Positions 25,108 through 35,225 are shown, counted from the first letter of the stretch. The stretch: DNA of 64,000 nt from Rosenbergiella nectarea (GCF_900111105.1 NZ_FOGC01000009.1:62001-126000), one strand, 5' to 3'. The notes: generated by a model from the sequence alone, not told the origin. Numbers and translations are program-made.

Positions 25108-26343
25108 ATGACATCGACTCCAACACGCCCTGACGCTACCGTGACGTCCTGGCTGTTTCCTTTCTCTCTAGTACTTTTTGAGTTCACGACCTATATTGCC
25201 CACGATATGGTGCAACCGGGCATGCTACAAGTGACCCAAGACTTACAGGTTGGCCCAGAGTGGGTTCCCTTTTCGCTGACGGCCTACCTTATTGGTGGCC
25301 TGGTTTTGCAGTGGTTATTAGGGCCACTCTCCGATAAATGGGGCCGCCGCCCGATATTGATGTCTGGCGCCTTACTGTTTGCTATCGCCAGCGGATTAAC
25401 GTTCTGGGTAACGTCTATTGAGCAGTTTATGTTGCTACGCTTTTTCCAAGGGATCAGCCTCTGTTTTATTGGTGCCGTTGGCTATACCGCGGTGCAGGAG
25501 GCTTTCGAAGAACGAAAGAGTATTCGACTTATGGCTTGGATGGCGAATGTCGCCTTGTTAGCGCCATTAATTGGTCCGTTGGCCGGGAGTGCATTACTAC
25601 TATTCACCACTTGGCGGATGTTATTTGTTATTTTCGCGCTAATGTCGATGATCGCCCTAGTGGGATTGTACTTCAGCATGCCGGAGACATCAGGAAATCG
25701 TCAGCTCAGCTTAACGCCCAAGCGGCTTTTAGGTGGCTATTGGAAATTGCTAAAACGACCCGCATTAATTGCGGGATGTTTGGCACTCGGTTTGTCTGCC
25801 GTGCCAATCTTAAGCTGGGTTGCCCTGTCCCCGGTCTACTTGATCCATGACCATCAGATGAGTGAGGTCGACTATGCGCTACTGCAAGTCCCCGTCTTCG
25901 TGGCAATGATCCTTGGTAATATGGTGCTGAGTAAATTAACCCATAATGCCGAGATCACTCGCCCGTTAGTCGTGGGGGCGTGGCCGCTCGTGGGGGGATT
26001 ATTGATTGCGCTCTGCGCCACCTTTAGCGACACCTATCAAATTGCGCTTCTGGTCATCGGCTTGAGTATTTATGCGTTTGGCGCGGGGTTAAGTACGGCT
26101 GTCTTGTATCGGTTGACGTTATTTTCTGTTACCGAGTCTAAGGGGCAGGTCGCGGCAATGATGGGAATGCTGAGTATTCTGATGTATTCCATCGGCTTAG
26201 AATTAGCGCGCGAAGGCTACTTCCAGCATGGATTACTCGGTTTCTCTGCGGTTAATCTGGCGAGTGGTGGCTTATGGTTGCTGCTGAGTGTGATGTTTGT
26301 ACGTTGGGTCAAGCAACATCGTCAGGCACTTACCCTCGAGTAA
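25108..26343 (+). CDS. dfoS: DfoS, MFS exporter for desferrioxamine
   Basis: A 411-residue major facilitator with 12 predicted helices. The loop between helices 2 and 3 carries GPLSDKWGRRPILMSGAL, the MFS signature (G-x3-D-x2-GRR), and the central region resembles the drug:H+ antiporter group. Position at the end of dfoJAC, same strand, and the known dfoJACS order in Erwinia and Pantoea support a role in desferrioxamine export; substrate is inferred from context. A GC-rich hairpin follows. Confidence 0.85.
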   Translation: MTSTPTRPDATVTSWLFPFSLVLFEFTTYIAHDMVQPGMLQVTQDLQVGPEWVPFSLTAYLIGGLVLQWLLGPLSDKWGRRPILMSGALLFAIASGLTFWVTSIEQFMLLRFFQGISLCFIGAVGYTAVQEAFEERKSIRLMAWMANVALLAPLIGPLAGSALLLFTTWRMLFVIFALMSMIALVGLYFSMPETSGNRQLSLTPKRLLGGYWKLLKRPALIAGCLALGLSAVPILSWVALSPVYLIHDHQMSEVDYALLQVPVFVAMILGNMVLSKLTHNAEITRPLVVGAWPLVGGLLIALCATFSDTYQIALLVIGLSIYAFGAGLSTAVLYRLTLFSVTESKGQVAAMMGMLSILMYSIGLELAREGYFQHGLLGFSAVNLASGGLWLLLSVMFVRWVKQHRQALTLE

Positions 26344-26348
26344 AAACG

Positions 26349-26370
26349 GGCGCGGCTGTAAGGCCGCGCC
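26349..26370. terminator. Bidirectional terminator between dfoS and foxA
   Basis: GGCGCGGC and GCCGCGCC flank a 6-base loop, with AAAAA on the left side. It separates the converging dfoS and foxA genes, so foxA transcripts ending leftwards get a T-run. Confidence 0.75.
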
Positions 26371-26375
26371 TAGGC

Positions 26376-28493
26376 TTAGAAGTCGTAACCGACGGTGGCG
26401 ATCACCGAACGTTCCGCTCCCCAGTAGCAATAACCTGTACCATAGCAAGACGCCACGTAATCACGTCCTCCTAAGTTTTTCGCATTGAGTTGTACATAAG
26501 CGCCTTTCCACTGCGAACGCCATGCACCGAGATCCATTCGTACTGAAGCATCGACCAAGGTTGCCGAAGGAATACGAGTGGTATTTTCATTGTCAGCCCA
26601 CTGCTTACCTATGTAGCGAACCCCAACACCGGTCGTAATGCCGTAATCGAATTTATAGTTTACCCAAGCAGAAGCGGTCGCATTTGGGGTGACATACGGC
26701 GTGTTTCCATTATTACCATCGATAGCATCCTCATAGCGAACATGATTAATACTGGCGGTAGCAATAGTGCTCAATCGTGAAGTTAACTGATTATGGGCCT
26801 CGAGTTCGATACCGCGGGAGTGCACTTTTCCGACGGAAGCATAATAAGTCTCAGGCACCACACGGTTAGCAACGTCTTTTTGTGTCAGGTCGTAGAGCGC
26901 GAGGCTATATAGGTCAGAGGTCCCAACCGGCTGGTATTTCACCCCGGCTTCATACTGTGATGCGGTAGTTGGCTTTAGGATATTACCGTTGGCATCTGAT
27001 AGCGCTTGAGGCGTAATTGCTTGGCTATAACTGATATAAGGGGAGATGCCATTGTCAAAGGCGTAGAGTAGGCCTGCTCGGCCACTCACATGGTCATCTT
27101 GGCGGCGAGAATGGGTGCCGAGGTCGTCGCTCACACTTTTCGAGACGATACGGTCATAACGACCCGAGACATCTAGGTGCCAGCGGTCCCATTGCATTTC
27201 ATCTTGTAAATAGGCACCGGTTTGGTAGTAGCGATTCTTGGTGCCGTAGAAAGTATAGTCACCGTTTTCCCCGTAGGTTTCACCGGTAAACGGATTGATT
27301 GACGACGCCGTACCGCTCGCATCTTTATGATGATTGGTATATTCGTGGTATTCCGCGCCGATAACGACCTTATGTTGCAGCTCACCGGTTCTAAAATTGG
27401 CGATCAATTGGTTATCTGTCGCGACTGCGGACAGTGAGGAACGTGAGCCTGAATAGTAGCGATTTAAGATATCACTATCCGGTTGCCAGCCAATTTGATA
27501 GACCTGATCAAGGTCGACATTGGAGTGGCTATAACTCCCGGCAGAGTGAATCGACCAAGTATCATTGAAGTTATGTGAAAAGTCGTAGCTGTAAATTTGT
27601 TCATGGCGTTTGAATTGGTCCAAAGAAGGGTCGGCATCACTAAAACGGGTACTGAGTCTTTTACCATTGTGACTATATAAGCTGCCATCGCCCGGTTCTG
27701 CACTGTGATAACCACCGGAGGGATCTTTTTGCAAATACGCTTTTAACAATAACGAGGTATCACTATCCGGCTGCCAGAGTAAGGAAGGTGAGATAGCATA
27801 ATGTTCTTCACGGGTATTGTTATATTGCGTGTGGCTTTGATGACCGATGCCGGTTAAGCGGAAAGCCCACTGGTCATTGATCGCATTGGTGTAATCCATT
27901 GCGACACCACTGGTGCTGTGGTTACCGTAATAGGTTTTGAAGTGACCTTCTTCCGCGAATTGTGGACGCTTGGAGGTTTCCATGACTAACCCACCGGGTA
28001 CGGTTTGACCGTAGAGGGCTGAGGAAGGGCCTTTAATCACATCGATACGTTCTAAGAACCAAGGGTCGACTTGCAGAACGTTATAACTGCTGGGATCGCT
28101 CATTAAGCGCATGCCATCGAGGAAGATGTTATCGACATCGCCACCGTGGAACCCACGTAATGATACGGTATCGTAGCGTGTTGCCGCGCCACCAAAGTTA
28201 GTAAACGCCCCTGCGGTGTAATTTAAGGCATCGTTAACCGTCATTGCGCCTTGGTCAATCATCTGTTGACGCGTAATAACCGAGACCGATTGCGGCGTAG
28301 TAATTAACGGCTGGTCTGTTTTACTCGCGCCAGTGCTTGTTTTGGCGGTATACCCGTGAGTTTCTGAAACGGCAGTATCTTCTGGTGCAGCGGTGACAAC
28401 AATATTGTTGTCTGCGGCATAACTCAGATGGGGAGCGGAGAGCGCTAACGAAACTAGGAAAGCATGACGCTTAAGCGGGAATAACGTCTTCAT
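26376..28493 (-). CDS. foxA: FoxA-type TonB-dependent ferrioxamine receptor
   Basis: A 705-residue outer-membrane receptor. A signal peptide (MKTLFPLKRHAFLVSLALSA, cleavage near SYA-ADNN) precedes a TonB-box-like segment (NIVVTAAPED), a plug (QPLITTPQSVSVITRQQMID, GPSSALYGQTVPGGLVME) and a 22-strand barrel ending in an aromatic residue (TVGYDF). The family resembles FoxA/FhuA-type hydroxamate receptors. Converging with dfoS and preceded by a Fur box, it is most simply the ferrioxamine importer of this locus. The final specificity is inferred. Confidence 0.87.
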   Translation of the reverse strand: MKTLFPLKRHAFLVSLALSAPHLSYAADNNIVVTAAPEDTAVSETHGYTAKTSTGASKTDQPLITTPQSVSVITRQQMIDQGAMTVNDALNYTAGAFTNFGGAATRYDTVSLRGFHGGDVDNIFLDGMRLMSDPSSYNVLQVDPWFLERIDVIKGPSSALYGQTVPGGLVMETSKRPQFAEEGHFKTYYGNHSTSGVAMDYTNAINDQWAFRLTGIGHQSHTQYNNTREEHYAISPSLLWQPDSDTSLLLKAYLQKDPSGGYHSAEPGDGSLYSHNGKRLSTRFSDADPSLDQFKRHEQIYSYDFSHNFNDTWSIHSAGSYSHSNVDLDQVYQIGWQPDSDILNRYYSGSRSSLSAVATDNQLIANFRTGELQHKVVIGAEYHEYTNHHKDASGTASSINPFTGETYGENGDYTFYGTKNRYYQTGAYLQDEMQWDRWHLDVSGRYDRIVSKSVSDDLGTHSRRQDDHVSGRAGLLYAFDNGISPYISYSQAITPQALSDANGNILKPTTASQYEAGVKYQPVGTSDLYSLALYDLTQKDVANRVVPETYYASVGKVHSRGIELEAHNQLTSRLSTIATASINHVRYEDAIDGNNGNTPYVTPNATASAWVNYKFDYGITTGVGVRYIGKQWADNENTTRIPSATLVDASVRMDLGAWRSQWKGAYVQLNAKNLGGRDYVASCYGTGYCYWGAERSVIATVGYDF

Positions 28494-28559
28494 TATTTTT
28501 ATCTACCTCAACAGTCAGGACGCAGGTGACTCAGGGAATCCTAGCGTGGACTCCCTCAA

Positions 28560-28586
28560 TTGATAATAAGAACGAGAATTATTATC
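28560..28586. promoter_or_regulatory. Fur box upstream of foxA
   Basis: TTGATAATAAGAACGAGAAT followed by TATTATC contains two GATAAT-like arms in inverted orientation, as in extended Fur sites. It lies about 65-90 bases before the foxA start. Confidence 0.65.
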
Positions 28587-28743
28587 TTTTATTGGCTTGG
28601 TTGCAATACTCTCTGCACGGCTTCAGACCCTAATTATTTATCTACCCTGAAGTCGTTGGGTAATGTGCAATAACCCTAAACTGATAAGGGCTGACTTAGG
28701 CTGAAATGAGTATTGTTAAGGCGTGGCAGATAAAGCCCATATT

Positions 28744-30192
28744 CTAGATGGGCTTTATTGGGTACATTATTGTCGCCTTAGCTAAAGCGATAAAGGCTTT
28801 AGAATTGAGGACTGGGGTATTGCCCAACAGTAAATCTGCTGCGATAGAAGAAGAGACCGGGCTTTCTGTCATTCCCCAGCTTGTTGCCGTATTGACGACC
28901 AGTCCCGGGCATTCTTTGACAACAGAAATGATCGGCGATTCATCTGGCGCAACGGCCATTGCACCACTCCATTGGTCAATAAGTTTTGAATTATTAAATG
29001 CAGGGAACTCTTTTTTCAAGGTAGCGAGGGATTTATTCAGGTCTTTAACATCTGCCACGGCAACCCTATCGCGGTTTGTCTCGAAGGGAGACTGTTTATC
29101 GAGAGACCATTTTGTTTTCTGCTTAAATGAATTGAGAAGTTGTTCATTGATCGAGAAATGGATAAAGACATCTTCCGGTGCAAGCAGTGGTGAATACTTA
29201 TAACCCTAGATAAATGAATCTTTGACGATAGGGATGACTTCTATCCTTGGCGATGTTGCATAAGTACCATTCGCTTGTTCTCGGAAAAAGATGTTGCCTG
29301 GTAAGGCGACGTTCGCTCCCGGTAATCCCGGTCCGCCAGTAATGAGTTGTTGAGATTGATAAGCCGGTAGTGTCTGAAGATCAACGTCTAGATTTTGCAT
29401 GAACAACCTTGACCATGCGCCGCCACATACCACCGCTCTGGTCGTTCTAATCGCGCTCTTTTCTGTGACAACATCGGACACCACACCACCTTGTTTTTCG
29501 ATGCCTCGTGCGGCGCAGTTGGTATAGATTTTTACGCCAATTTTCTTTGCATACTCGGCCATTCTAACTGCCGCGATTTCTGGGTCTAAGCTTCCGGAGT
29601 CTTCTTCAAATCCTGCGATCGTCCAATTCGATGTTGCCCCTTTTAAACGCTTTTTAAACTCTTCCCCCTGAATAATCCGCGTATTTAAGGGTATCGAACT
29701 GCTCACCTGCTCTTTCTTATCATCAATCCACGTTCTGACGTTCTGCAGGTCTTCGTCACTCATCGGCACTTCAACACGGCCCTGTGTACGATAGCTCGTA
29801 TCTACACCAATTTTTTTATTCATTCCCCGCCAATGTTCTTTTCCTAGATGGTGGAGCATAAATGTCTCTCCCTCCATCTTATAGGTCATTAATTGGCCAT
29901 AGAATCGGGAAGATTGTTCGCCTGCAATATTACCTTTTTCAACGATAACGACTGATAACCCTTTCTCAGTCAGGTCAATAGCCGTCATTATCCCTAAAAT
30001 TCCAGCGCCAATAATAACCGCATCGGCACTTTGGGGGAGGGGGCCTTCAGTACCGTTAATGAAACCATATCTTGGTTTGCCCGGCACCAGTCGGCCTTCT
30101 CTTTGAAACATTGGGCCGAGCACACTTGCACCGATCCCAGCAGCGCAAATTGCACCGCCACTAAGGATGAGTTTTCTTCTACTAATATTCAT
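28744..30192 (-). pseudogene. Tat-exported FAD-dependent oxidoreductase (DadA-like) interrupted by an amber codon
   Basis: The frame begins MNISRRKLILSGGAICAAG, a Tat-type signal (SRRKLI and hydrophobic core), followed by the FAD motif AVIIGAGILGIMTAIDL and the conserved EKGNIAGEQSSRFYGQ (DAO/glycine-oxidase family). At 29206-29208 a TAG stop occurs after DSFI. The same frame continues uninterrupted with GYKYSPLLAPEDVFIHFS through WSGAMAVAPDESPIISVV and ATSWGMTESPVSS to a TAA near 28744, which is the expected C-terminal FAD-contact region. One nonsense codon therefore splits an otherwise intact gene of about 480 codons. It may oxidise a D-amino acid or similar amine in the periplasm; substrate unknown. 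Confidence 0.75.
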
Positions 30193-30222
30193 TTTTTGTT
30201 GCCAAATTTTAAAAGGGCGCAA

Positions 30223-30483
30223 TCATAAGGTAATTTTGTTACTTCTTTTACACTTTTGTTTATTAATTGTGTTTAATTGTTTCTTTTTTGTTTGATTTGG
30301 TGGTTGAGAGTCCGGTTGTAAAAGGTATCTGTCTGTGCAGGTTTACCACAGCGAGACGATGACTCGGTAAAGCGTTATGAAGGAGAGCCTTCTTCGAAGA
30401 CTCCTATCCTTGGGCGGTGAAGGGTCGGAGGTGGATTTTTCCCAAGATGAACCCTTATTCGGATCACCGTTTTTCACAAAGAC
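30223..30483. other. Intergenic region without a recognised gene
   Basis: About 260 bases upstream of the FAD oxidoreductase and downstream of the gntP stop. The left part is very T-rich on the plus strand, consistent with a minus-strand promoter. A GGAG..CTCC stem around 30381-30403 may be the end of the gntP transcript. No protein feature is convincing. Confidence 0.3.
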
Positions 30484-31833
30484 TCAGGATGAGACAAGGA
30501 TCATCCACAAGACACTCGCCATAATAAGACCGACTAACGATACAATTGTCTGCAGTACAGACCACATCCACAGCGTTTGCCGTAAGGTTAAGCCGAAGAA
30601 CGATTTGATCATCCAATAGGCAGCATCATTGATGTGGCAGAAAAAGACCGATCCCGCCCCAATTGCCAAGGCAATTAGGCTACTTTCTACAGGGGGTAAA
30701 AGTTGGAAACTTGCTGCCATAATGCCAGCCGTCGTCGTGGTCGCAACCGTTGCCGAACCGGTTGCTTGACGGATCATTACCGCAACACCCCATGCGAGGA
30801 GTAACAGCGGCGCATGGGTCTGCGAGGCAAAATGGCTAATACTTTGGCTAATACCGGCCTCGACCAGAACGCCTTTTAGTCCGCCCCCCGCGCCAATGGT
30901 TAGCAATAAAACCGCGACCGGCGCAATGCTGGCCGTTAATGTCTCTCCGACGTGTTTTTTCTCCATCCCACTTCGCCAGCTGAGGGTGAGGATCGCCAGT
31001 AATACGGTAAGGGTCAGGGCGACTAAAGGTTCACCGATAAAATCTAAAAGATGTGCCAATGAACTGTCGCTTTGTAGCACATAGAGCGAGATGCTGCGTA
31101 TCAGCATCAAGATTGCCGGTAGCAAAATAATACTGATAGTCAGGAGGAACGAGGGAGGACGTAGCCCAGAGATAGGCTCAGGCAGTGTCGCGAGTTGGGT
31201 CACGGTCGCTAAGCTAGCTTTTTGGCTTAACCATTTACCATAAAGTGGCCCTGCTAGTACCACTGCTGGAACGGCAATAACCAAACCGAGTAGTAACGTT
31301 AGCCCCATATCCGCATGTAAGGTTGTGATGGCGATAATTGGTCCGGGGTGAGGCGGAACTAGGGCATGTAACGCCGTCAGTCCTGCGAGTACCGGCACCG
31401 CAATGCGTAATAACGATTGTCCTGAACGGGCACTTACGGTGGCGATAAGCGGCAACATGAGTACTAATCCCACCTCGAAAAAGAGCGGCAGACCAATTAT
31501 CATGGCAGTGAGGGCCATTACCCAAGGTAAATAACGAGCGGAAGTGCGAGCAATGATAAACTCTGCGAGTCGATCGGCCGCACCCGTTTTAGTCATCACA
31601 CTGCCCAGCATGGCTCCCATAGCGATAACATACCCACTTTCCCCTAACACCCCGCCGGCACTTTTAGAAAAACTCTTAGCAATGATTTCGACCGGTACGT
31701 GGGCGATCAGTCCAGCAATCACTGCGCCAACAAAAATGGCTAAGAAGGGTGGTAATTTGGCATAGGCCACGAACAAAACAATCGCCGCAAGGGCGGCGAT
31801 ACATGCGAGTAAAATTTCGCCATCACTACTCAT
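30484..31833 (-). CDS. GntP family gluconate:H+ symporter
   Basis: A 449-residue permease with 12-14 hydrophobic segments and GntP family landmarks: FLAIFVGAVIAGLIAHVP, LPLFFEVGLVLMLPL (conserved), VPPHPGPIIAI (the PPHPG motif), and GSVFFCHINDAAYWMIK near the end (SHVNDAGFW equivalent). The family carries gluconate, other aldonates, or in some members fructuronate or D-serine. ATG at 31833 is chosen because TTGGAG lies 7 bases upstream. The FAD oxidoreductase follows downstream on the same strand and the lactonase-like gene precedes it, suggesting a shared substrate. Confidence 0.85.
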   Translation of the reverse strand: MSSDGEILLACIAALAAIVLFVAYAKLPPFLAIFVGAVIAGLIAHVPVEIIAKSFSKSAGGVLGESGYVIAMGAMLGSVMTKTGAADRLAEFIIARTSARYLPWVMALTAMIIGLPLFFEVGLVLMLPLIATVSARSGQSLLRIAVPVLAGLTALHALVPPHPGPIIAITTLHADMGLTLLLGLVIAVPAVVLAGPLYGKWLSQKASLATVTQLATLPEPISGLRPPSFLLTISIILLPAILMLIRSISLYVLQSDSSLAHLLDFIGEPLVALTLTVLLAILTLSWRSGMEKKHVGETLTASIAPVAVLLLTIGAGGGLKGVLVEAGISQSISHFASQTHAPLLLLAWGVAVMIRQATGSATVATTTTAGIMAASFQLLPPVESSLIALAIGAGSVFFCHINDAAYWMIKSFFGLTLRQTLWMWSVLQTIVSLVGLIMASVLWMILVSS

Positions 31834-31891
31834 CGCTTTCTCCAAATCATTAAGCAAAACGCATGAGTCGTGAGTGATGCTCAGCGTTATA

Positions 31892-32999
31892 TTACTCCGT
31901 CGACGTGCGGATAACTAAGAAGGGCCGTTGGCGGAGGTCGTGGTTACCGTTTAAGTCAGGAGTACGATTCCATTGGCCTAATGTGGTGTAGAGATAACCA
32001 TTACGATAAGCTAATCCATCTGGCCAGCCGAAATCGTGAACATTGTGATCAAGTAAGGAAAATTGGCCTTTAGGATCACGCTTCACCAACGATTGTTGCT
32101 CAAAGGCACCGAAGTAAAGATTCCCTTTTTCATCTTCCGCCATACCGTCGTTGGCGGGATGCTCGCCTTCGAAATGCACCGCTTTTTCGAGTGCCGTCTC
32201 AGAAACAGAAAAATCGCTACGTTGAGCGGTAGGCAGACTACATAGCTTGCGTCCGCTAAGCGCGGTCCAATAGAGCTTACTTTGGTCGGGGGACAGGGCG
32301 ACGCCATCAATGCCGCCTTGCGGTAATTGGGGGTTATCGGCGTTAAAGACCACGGGTTTGTTTTCGATAAAGGCCATAAAGCCGGGGTCGGGGGAGGTCG
32401 ACGGGTGGTTGATTAAGACTTCCCGTTGTTTACCGCTGGCAATATCGATAACGATCAAGGAGTAACGTTGTTTAAAGCCAGAGTTGGCAATATAGACGGT
32501 CCCTTGTTGCCCATGTGAAAGATCCACCCGTAAATCGTTATAGTGCGAGCTAGAATTCAGTACTGGCGGCGTGATCACAATTGTTCTCAGGATTTTGTTC
32601 GTCTCGGTATTAATCGCCACGACTTTTGCTGTACCGACAGGAATGGTCGATTTCCCCTGGATTTTTCCATCATCCAATACCCATAACGTATTATTTTTAT
32701 CTACAAATAATCCATGGGGTGACACTAACCCATCCACGAAGTTTTTCTGAGGTAAGCCAAAGGCTTTATTTGGATAAGGCGTCAATTTCCCATTCTTAAG
32801 TTCCATCAATGCTGGCCAATTATGATCACCGGAGCGGAGTGGAAAACCTAAAAATACTCGGTTTTCCTGATTCACCGCGATACCGGAAAGGTCGGGATAA
32901 GGAGCATTAATTTTGGCGATAACTTCGGAAGCGGCGTCGCTCTGAGATGAAAAAAACCGCTGTCATTAATACAGCGGTAAGTAGGGTGAAAGGTTTCAC
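31892..32999 (-). CDS. Exported MRJP/SMP-30-like beta-propeller protein, frameshifted in signal peptide
   Basis: The main frame (from about residue 25) is an L-dopachrome tautomerase/major royal jelly protein-like or SMP-30-type propeller: NRVFLGFPLRSGDHNWP, FVDGLVSPHGLFVDKNNTLW, DGVALSPDQSKLYWTAL and DGMAEDEKGNLYFGAFE. The expected start is a GTG at 32997-32999 with a strong AGGAG ribosome binding site, encoding a signal peptide KPFTLLTAVLMTAVF. A run of seven Ts (32950-32956 on the complement) puts this one base out of frame with SSQSDAASEV and the rest; six Ts would give a perfect secreted protein. As read, it is a frameshift, a sequencing artefact, or a phase-variable slip. The ligand may be a sugar acid or lactone. 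Confidence 0.7.
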
Positions 33000-33045
33000 T
33001 GGCACTCCTTAAACGAGGTAATGGTTTAAAAAGTGTAGTTAACTT

Positions 33046-34350
33046 TTACTGTTCAGCGGCTAAAGTGTTTTCTTTATTCACATTTTTATAGGGAATGTCT
33101 TGATTAAGTACCTGACGAGCCCGAACCAGATCCAGATCATTTTCCCATTTCGCAATGACCAACGTTGCGACACAGTTCCCTAACACATTGGTGAGGGCAC
33201 GTGGTATACCCATTAACCAATCGATGGGTAATAAGAAGGCTAAAGCTGCCAGAGGTAAAGAGGGAATTGCAGAAAGGGTCGCTGCAAGGATAACAATCGC
33301 TGCGCCGGGTACACCATGCGCCCCTTTTGAGGTGAAGACGGCCACTCCCAATATTAAGGCGATTTCGCTCCAACCTAGGTCAATGCCAGTGGCATTCGCG
33401 ATGAACACCACAGCGAGCGTTAAATAGATTGAAAATCCATCGAGGTTGAAGGAATATCCAGTCGGGATCACTAAGCCAACGGTCGATTTACTGATCCCTA
33501 GAAATTCTAATTTTTTCATCAGCTGAGGTAACACCACATCTGACGCAGTGGTGCCTAAGACGATGGTGAGCTCTTCGCGTAAATAGAGCAGTAGCGCGAT
33601 AAAGCTAATCCCCGTCAGCCGTGTAATGCCGCCTAAAACGACGATGACAAACAGCGCGCAAATACCGGTGTAAAGGAAGAGGAATCCGAGCAGACTGGTC
33701 AACGAGTGGACGCCATAATGGCCGACCATATAGGCAACCGCGCCTAGTACTCCCAGTGGGGCAACTTTGACTAGCATCGCCATTAACCGGAAAAGAATAT
33801 GGCTCAGGCTATTAATGAACGTGATCACCGGCTTACCTGCTTCGCCGCTAATATTCAGCGATACACCGAAGAGAATAGAGATCAGTAGGACTTGTAAGGT
33901 ATCTCCGCGCGCGAACGCACCGATAAAAGTATCAGGGATCAGATTTAAGAAAAAATCACCAAAACTCTGTAGCGAAGAGAGGTGATTCAGTTTATCCGTT
34001 GCGCCCATCTCCATGTTCGACAGGTGTATACCTTGCCCGATATGGGTGACCTGTGCCCCCACTAAGCCTAGGACTAAAGCCAGTAAGGTAATGATTTCGA
34101 AGTAAAGGAGGGTTTTACCAACGATACGTCCGACCTGTTTCAATTCGCTGTGGGAAGAGATGCCTTGGACGATGATCACAAACACTAGGGGGGCGGTAAC
34201 CATTTTAATCAGTTTGATAAAGCTATCGCCCAAAGGTTTCAGAGAATCGGCAATCGCTGGATAAAGGCAACCCAATGCCGTGCCAATGACTAGCGCGATA
34301 AGTACTTGGATAAAGATAGAGTGGCGTATCTTAAAGAGAGTGTGTGTCAT
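33046..34350 (-). CDS. DctA/GltP-type dicarboxylate or amino-acid:cation symporter
   Basis: A 434-residue DAACS transporter. It shows KPLGDSFIKLIKMVTAPLVF (family signature), VLGTTASDVVLPQLMKKLE (the hairpin HP1-type region), PTGYSFNLDGFSIYLTLAVV (the serine-rich/NMDGT-type motif) and GVPGAAIVILAATLSA (HP2). Closest in pattern to DctA and GltP. It lies about 50 bases from the propeller gene start and about 130 bases downstream of the Cache-domain gene, all on one strand. It likely brings in a C4-dicarboxylate or amino acid, but exact substrate cannot be set. Confidence 0.85.
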   Translation of the reverse strand: MTHTLFKIRHSIFIQVLIALVIGTALGCLYPAIADSLKPLGDSFIKLIKMVTAPLVFVIIVQGISSHSELKQVGRIVGKTLLYFEIITLLALVLGLVGAQVTHIGQGIHLSNMEMGATDKLNHLSSLQSFGDFFLNLIPDTFIGAFARGDTLQVLLISILFGVSLNISGEAGKPVITFINSLSHILFRLMAMLVKVAPLGVLGAVAYMVGHYGVHSLTSLLGFLFLYTGICALFVIVVLGGITRLTGISFIALLLYLREELTIVLGTTASDVVLPQLMKKLEFLGISKSTVGLVIPTGYSFNLDGFSIYLTLAVVFIANATGIDLGWSEIALILGVAVFTSKGAHGVPGAAIVILAATLSAIPSLPLAALAFLLPIDWLMGIPRALTNVLGNCVATLVIAKWENDLDLVRARQVLNQDIPYKNVNKENTLAAEQ

Positions 34351-34483
34351 AGCCGCAGCCCTTTTTAACGTAACTGAAAAACTTATGTTTCAGTCAAGCA
34401 ATTATTGGGCCAAAAGTTACATCTCGGCAGCGACGACAGTAATGCGCCATCGCTACCGTTTCATCGCCGTTTAATGCTCTGAT

Positions 34484-35191
34484 TTAGGGCGGTATTGCAC
34501 CATACTCACTGTCCTCGTCCCATAACGTGAAGTATTGGCTTCGCAAGTGAGCAATCAAGGCACTCCTGGACTTAAGCTCTCCCACTCGGTAGTTAGGGAG
34601 GTTAGAAAAAAAGATACGTCCTGAGGGCGTCGTCATAACGATGGGCAGACGTTCATTGGCCAAAGTGTCACGCAGTATTCGTTCTAATTGACCGACCATC
34701 ACATCAGCTGCTGCAACCCCAATCAATTGCTTATCAAAATAAACGGGATAGAGGTAGGTTAATGTATAGGTAGAATTACAGACGTAGTCGACGTAGGGGC
34801 CATGTAAATATCCCTCTTTTGTTTCCTTGACGGTAGAAAACCATGAGAATGTCTGATAGTCGACTAAGTGTTGGGAAGCTTTATTTAGGCAATAATTTTT
34901 TGCGAGTCGGTGAGATTGAGGTCGGTATAACCACGCAATTTCCCAAGATCGAGTCGTAGATTCGTTATAAAGGGCGAAGCCTGCACCAGATAATAAGTCT
35001 TGTTGGCTTAATAATTTTTCTGCAAGAAATAACATATTCTCTTTTATTTTTTTCTCAAGTTTTAAATTAATATCAACTATCTTTTTTGATTCAGAAATCA
35101 TTTGGCTAATAGTAATTGAAAACTCTCGGGTAGTTTTTTCTATTAATGAAAATGATTCTTCAGATTTACGTTTTATTTTCCCTAATGGCAT
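34484..35191 (-). CDS. Soluble Cache (PDC)-domain sensor-like protein
   Basis: A 235-residue protein with no signal peptide or membrane segment. The N-terminal about 75 residues are helical and charged. The C-terminal part is a PDC/Cache fold, with WFSTVKETKEGYLHGPYVDY, CNSTYTLTYLYPVYFDKQLIGVAAADVMVG, and a distal SGRIFFSNLP segment. Cache domains usually sit outside the membrane as ligand sensors, so a cytosolic one is unusual. It lies 34 bases downstream of a FadR-type regulator gene on the same strand and is likely co-transcribed. It may sense the substrate of the cluster and modulate the regulator; that is inference. Confidence 0.6.
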   Translation of the reverse strand: MPLGKIKRKSEESFSLIEKTTREFSITISQMISESKKIVDINLKLEKKIKENMLFLAEKLLSQQDLLSGAGFALYNESTTRSWEIAWLYRPQSHRLAKNYCLNKASQHLVDYQTFSWFSTVKETKEGYLHGPYVDYVCNSTYTLTYLYPVYFDKQLIGVAAADVMVGQLERILRDTLANERLPIVMTTPSGRIFFSNLPNYRVGELKSRSALIAHLRSQYFTLWDEDSEYGAIPP

Positions 35192-35225
35192 ATTCTTTCA
35201 TTTCATCCTGAAATCGAGTTAGGTT

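Noticed and set aside
30377-30619. 80-codon plus-strand frame at the gntP 3' end
   Set aside because: Mostly antisense to the gntP C-terminus; no family features.
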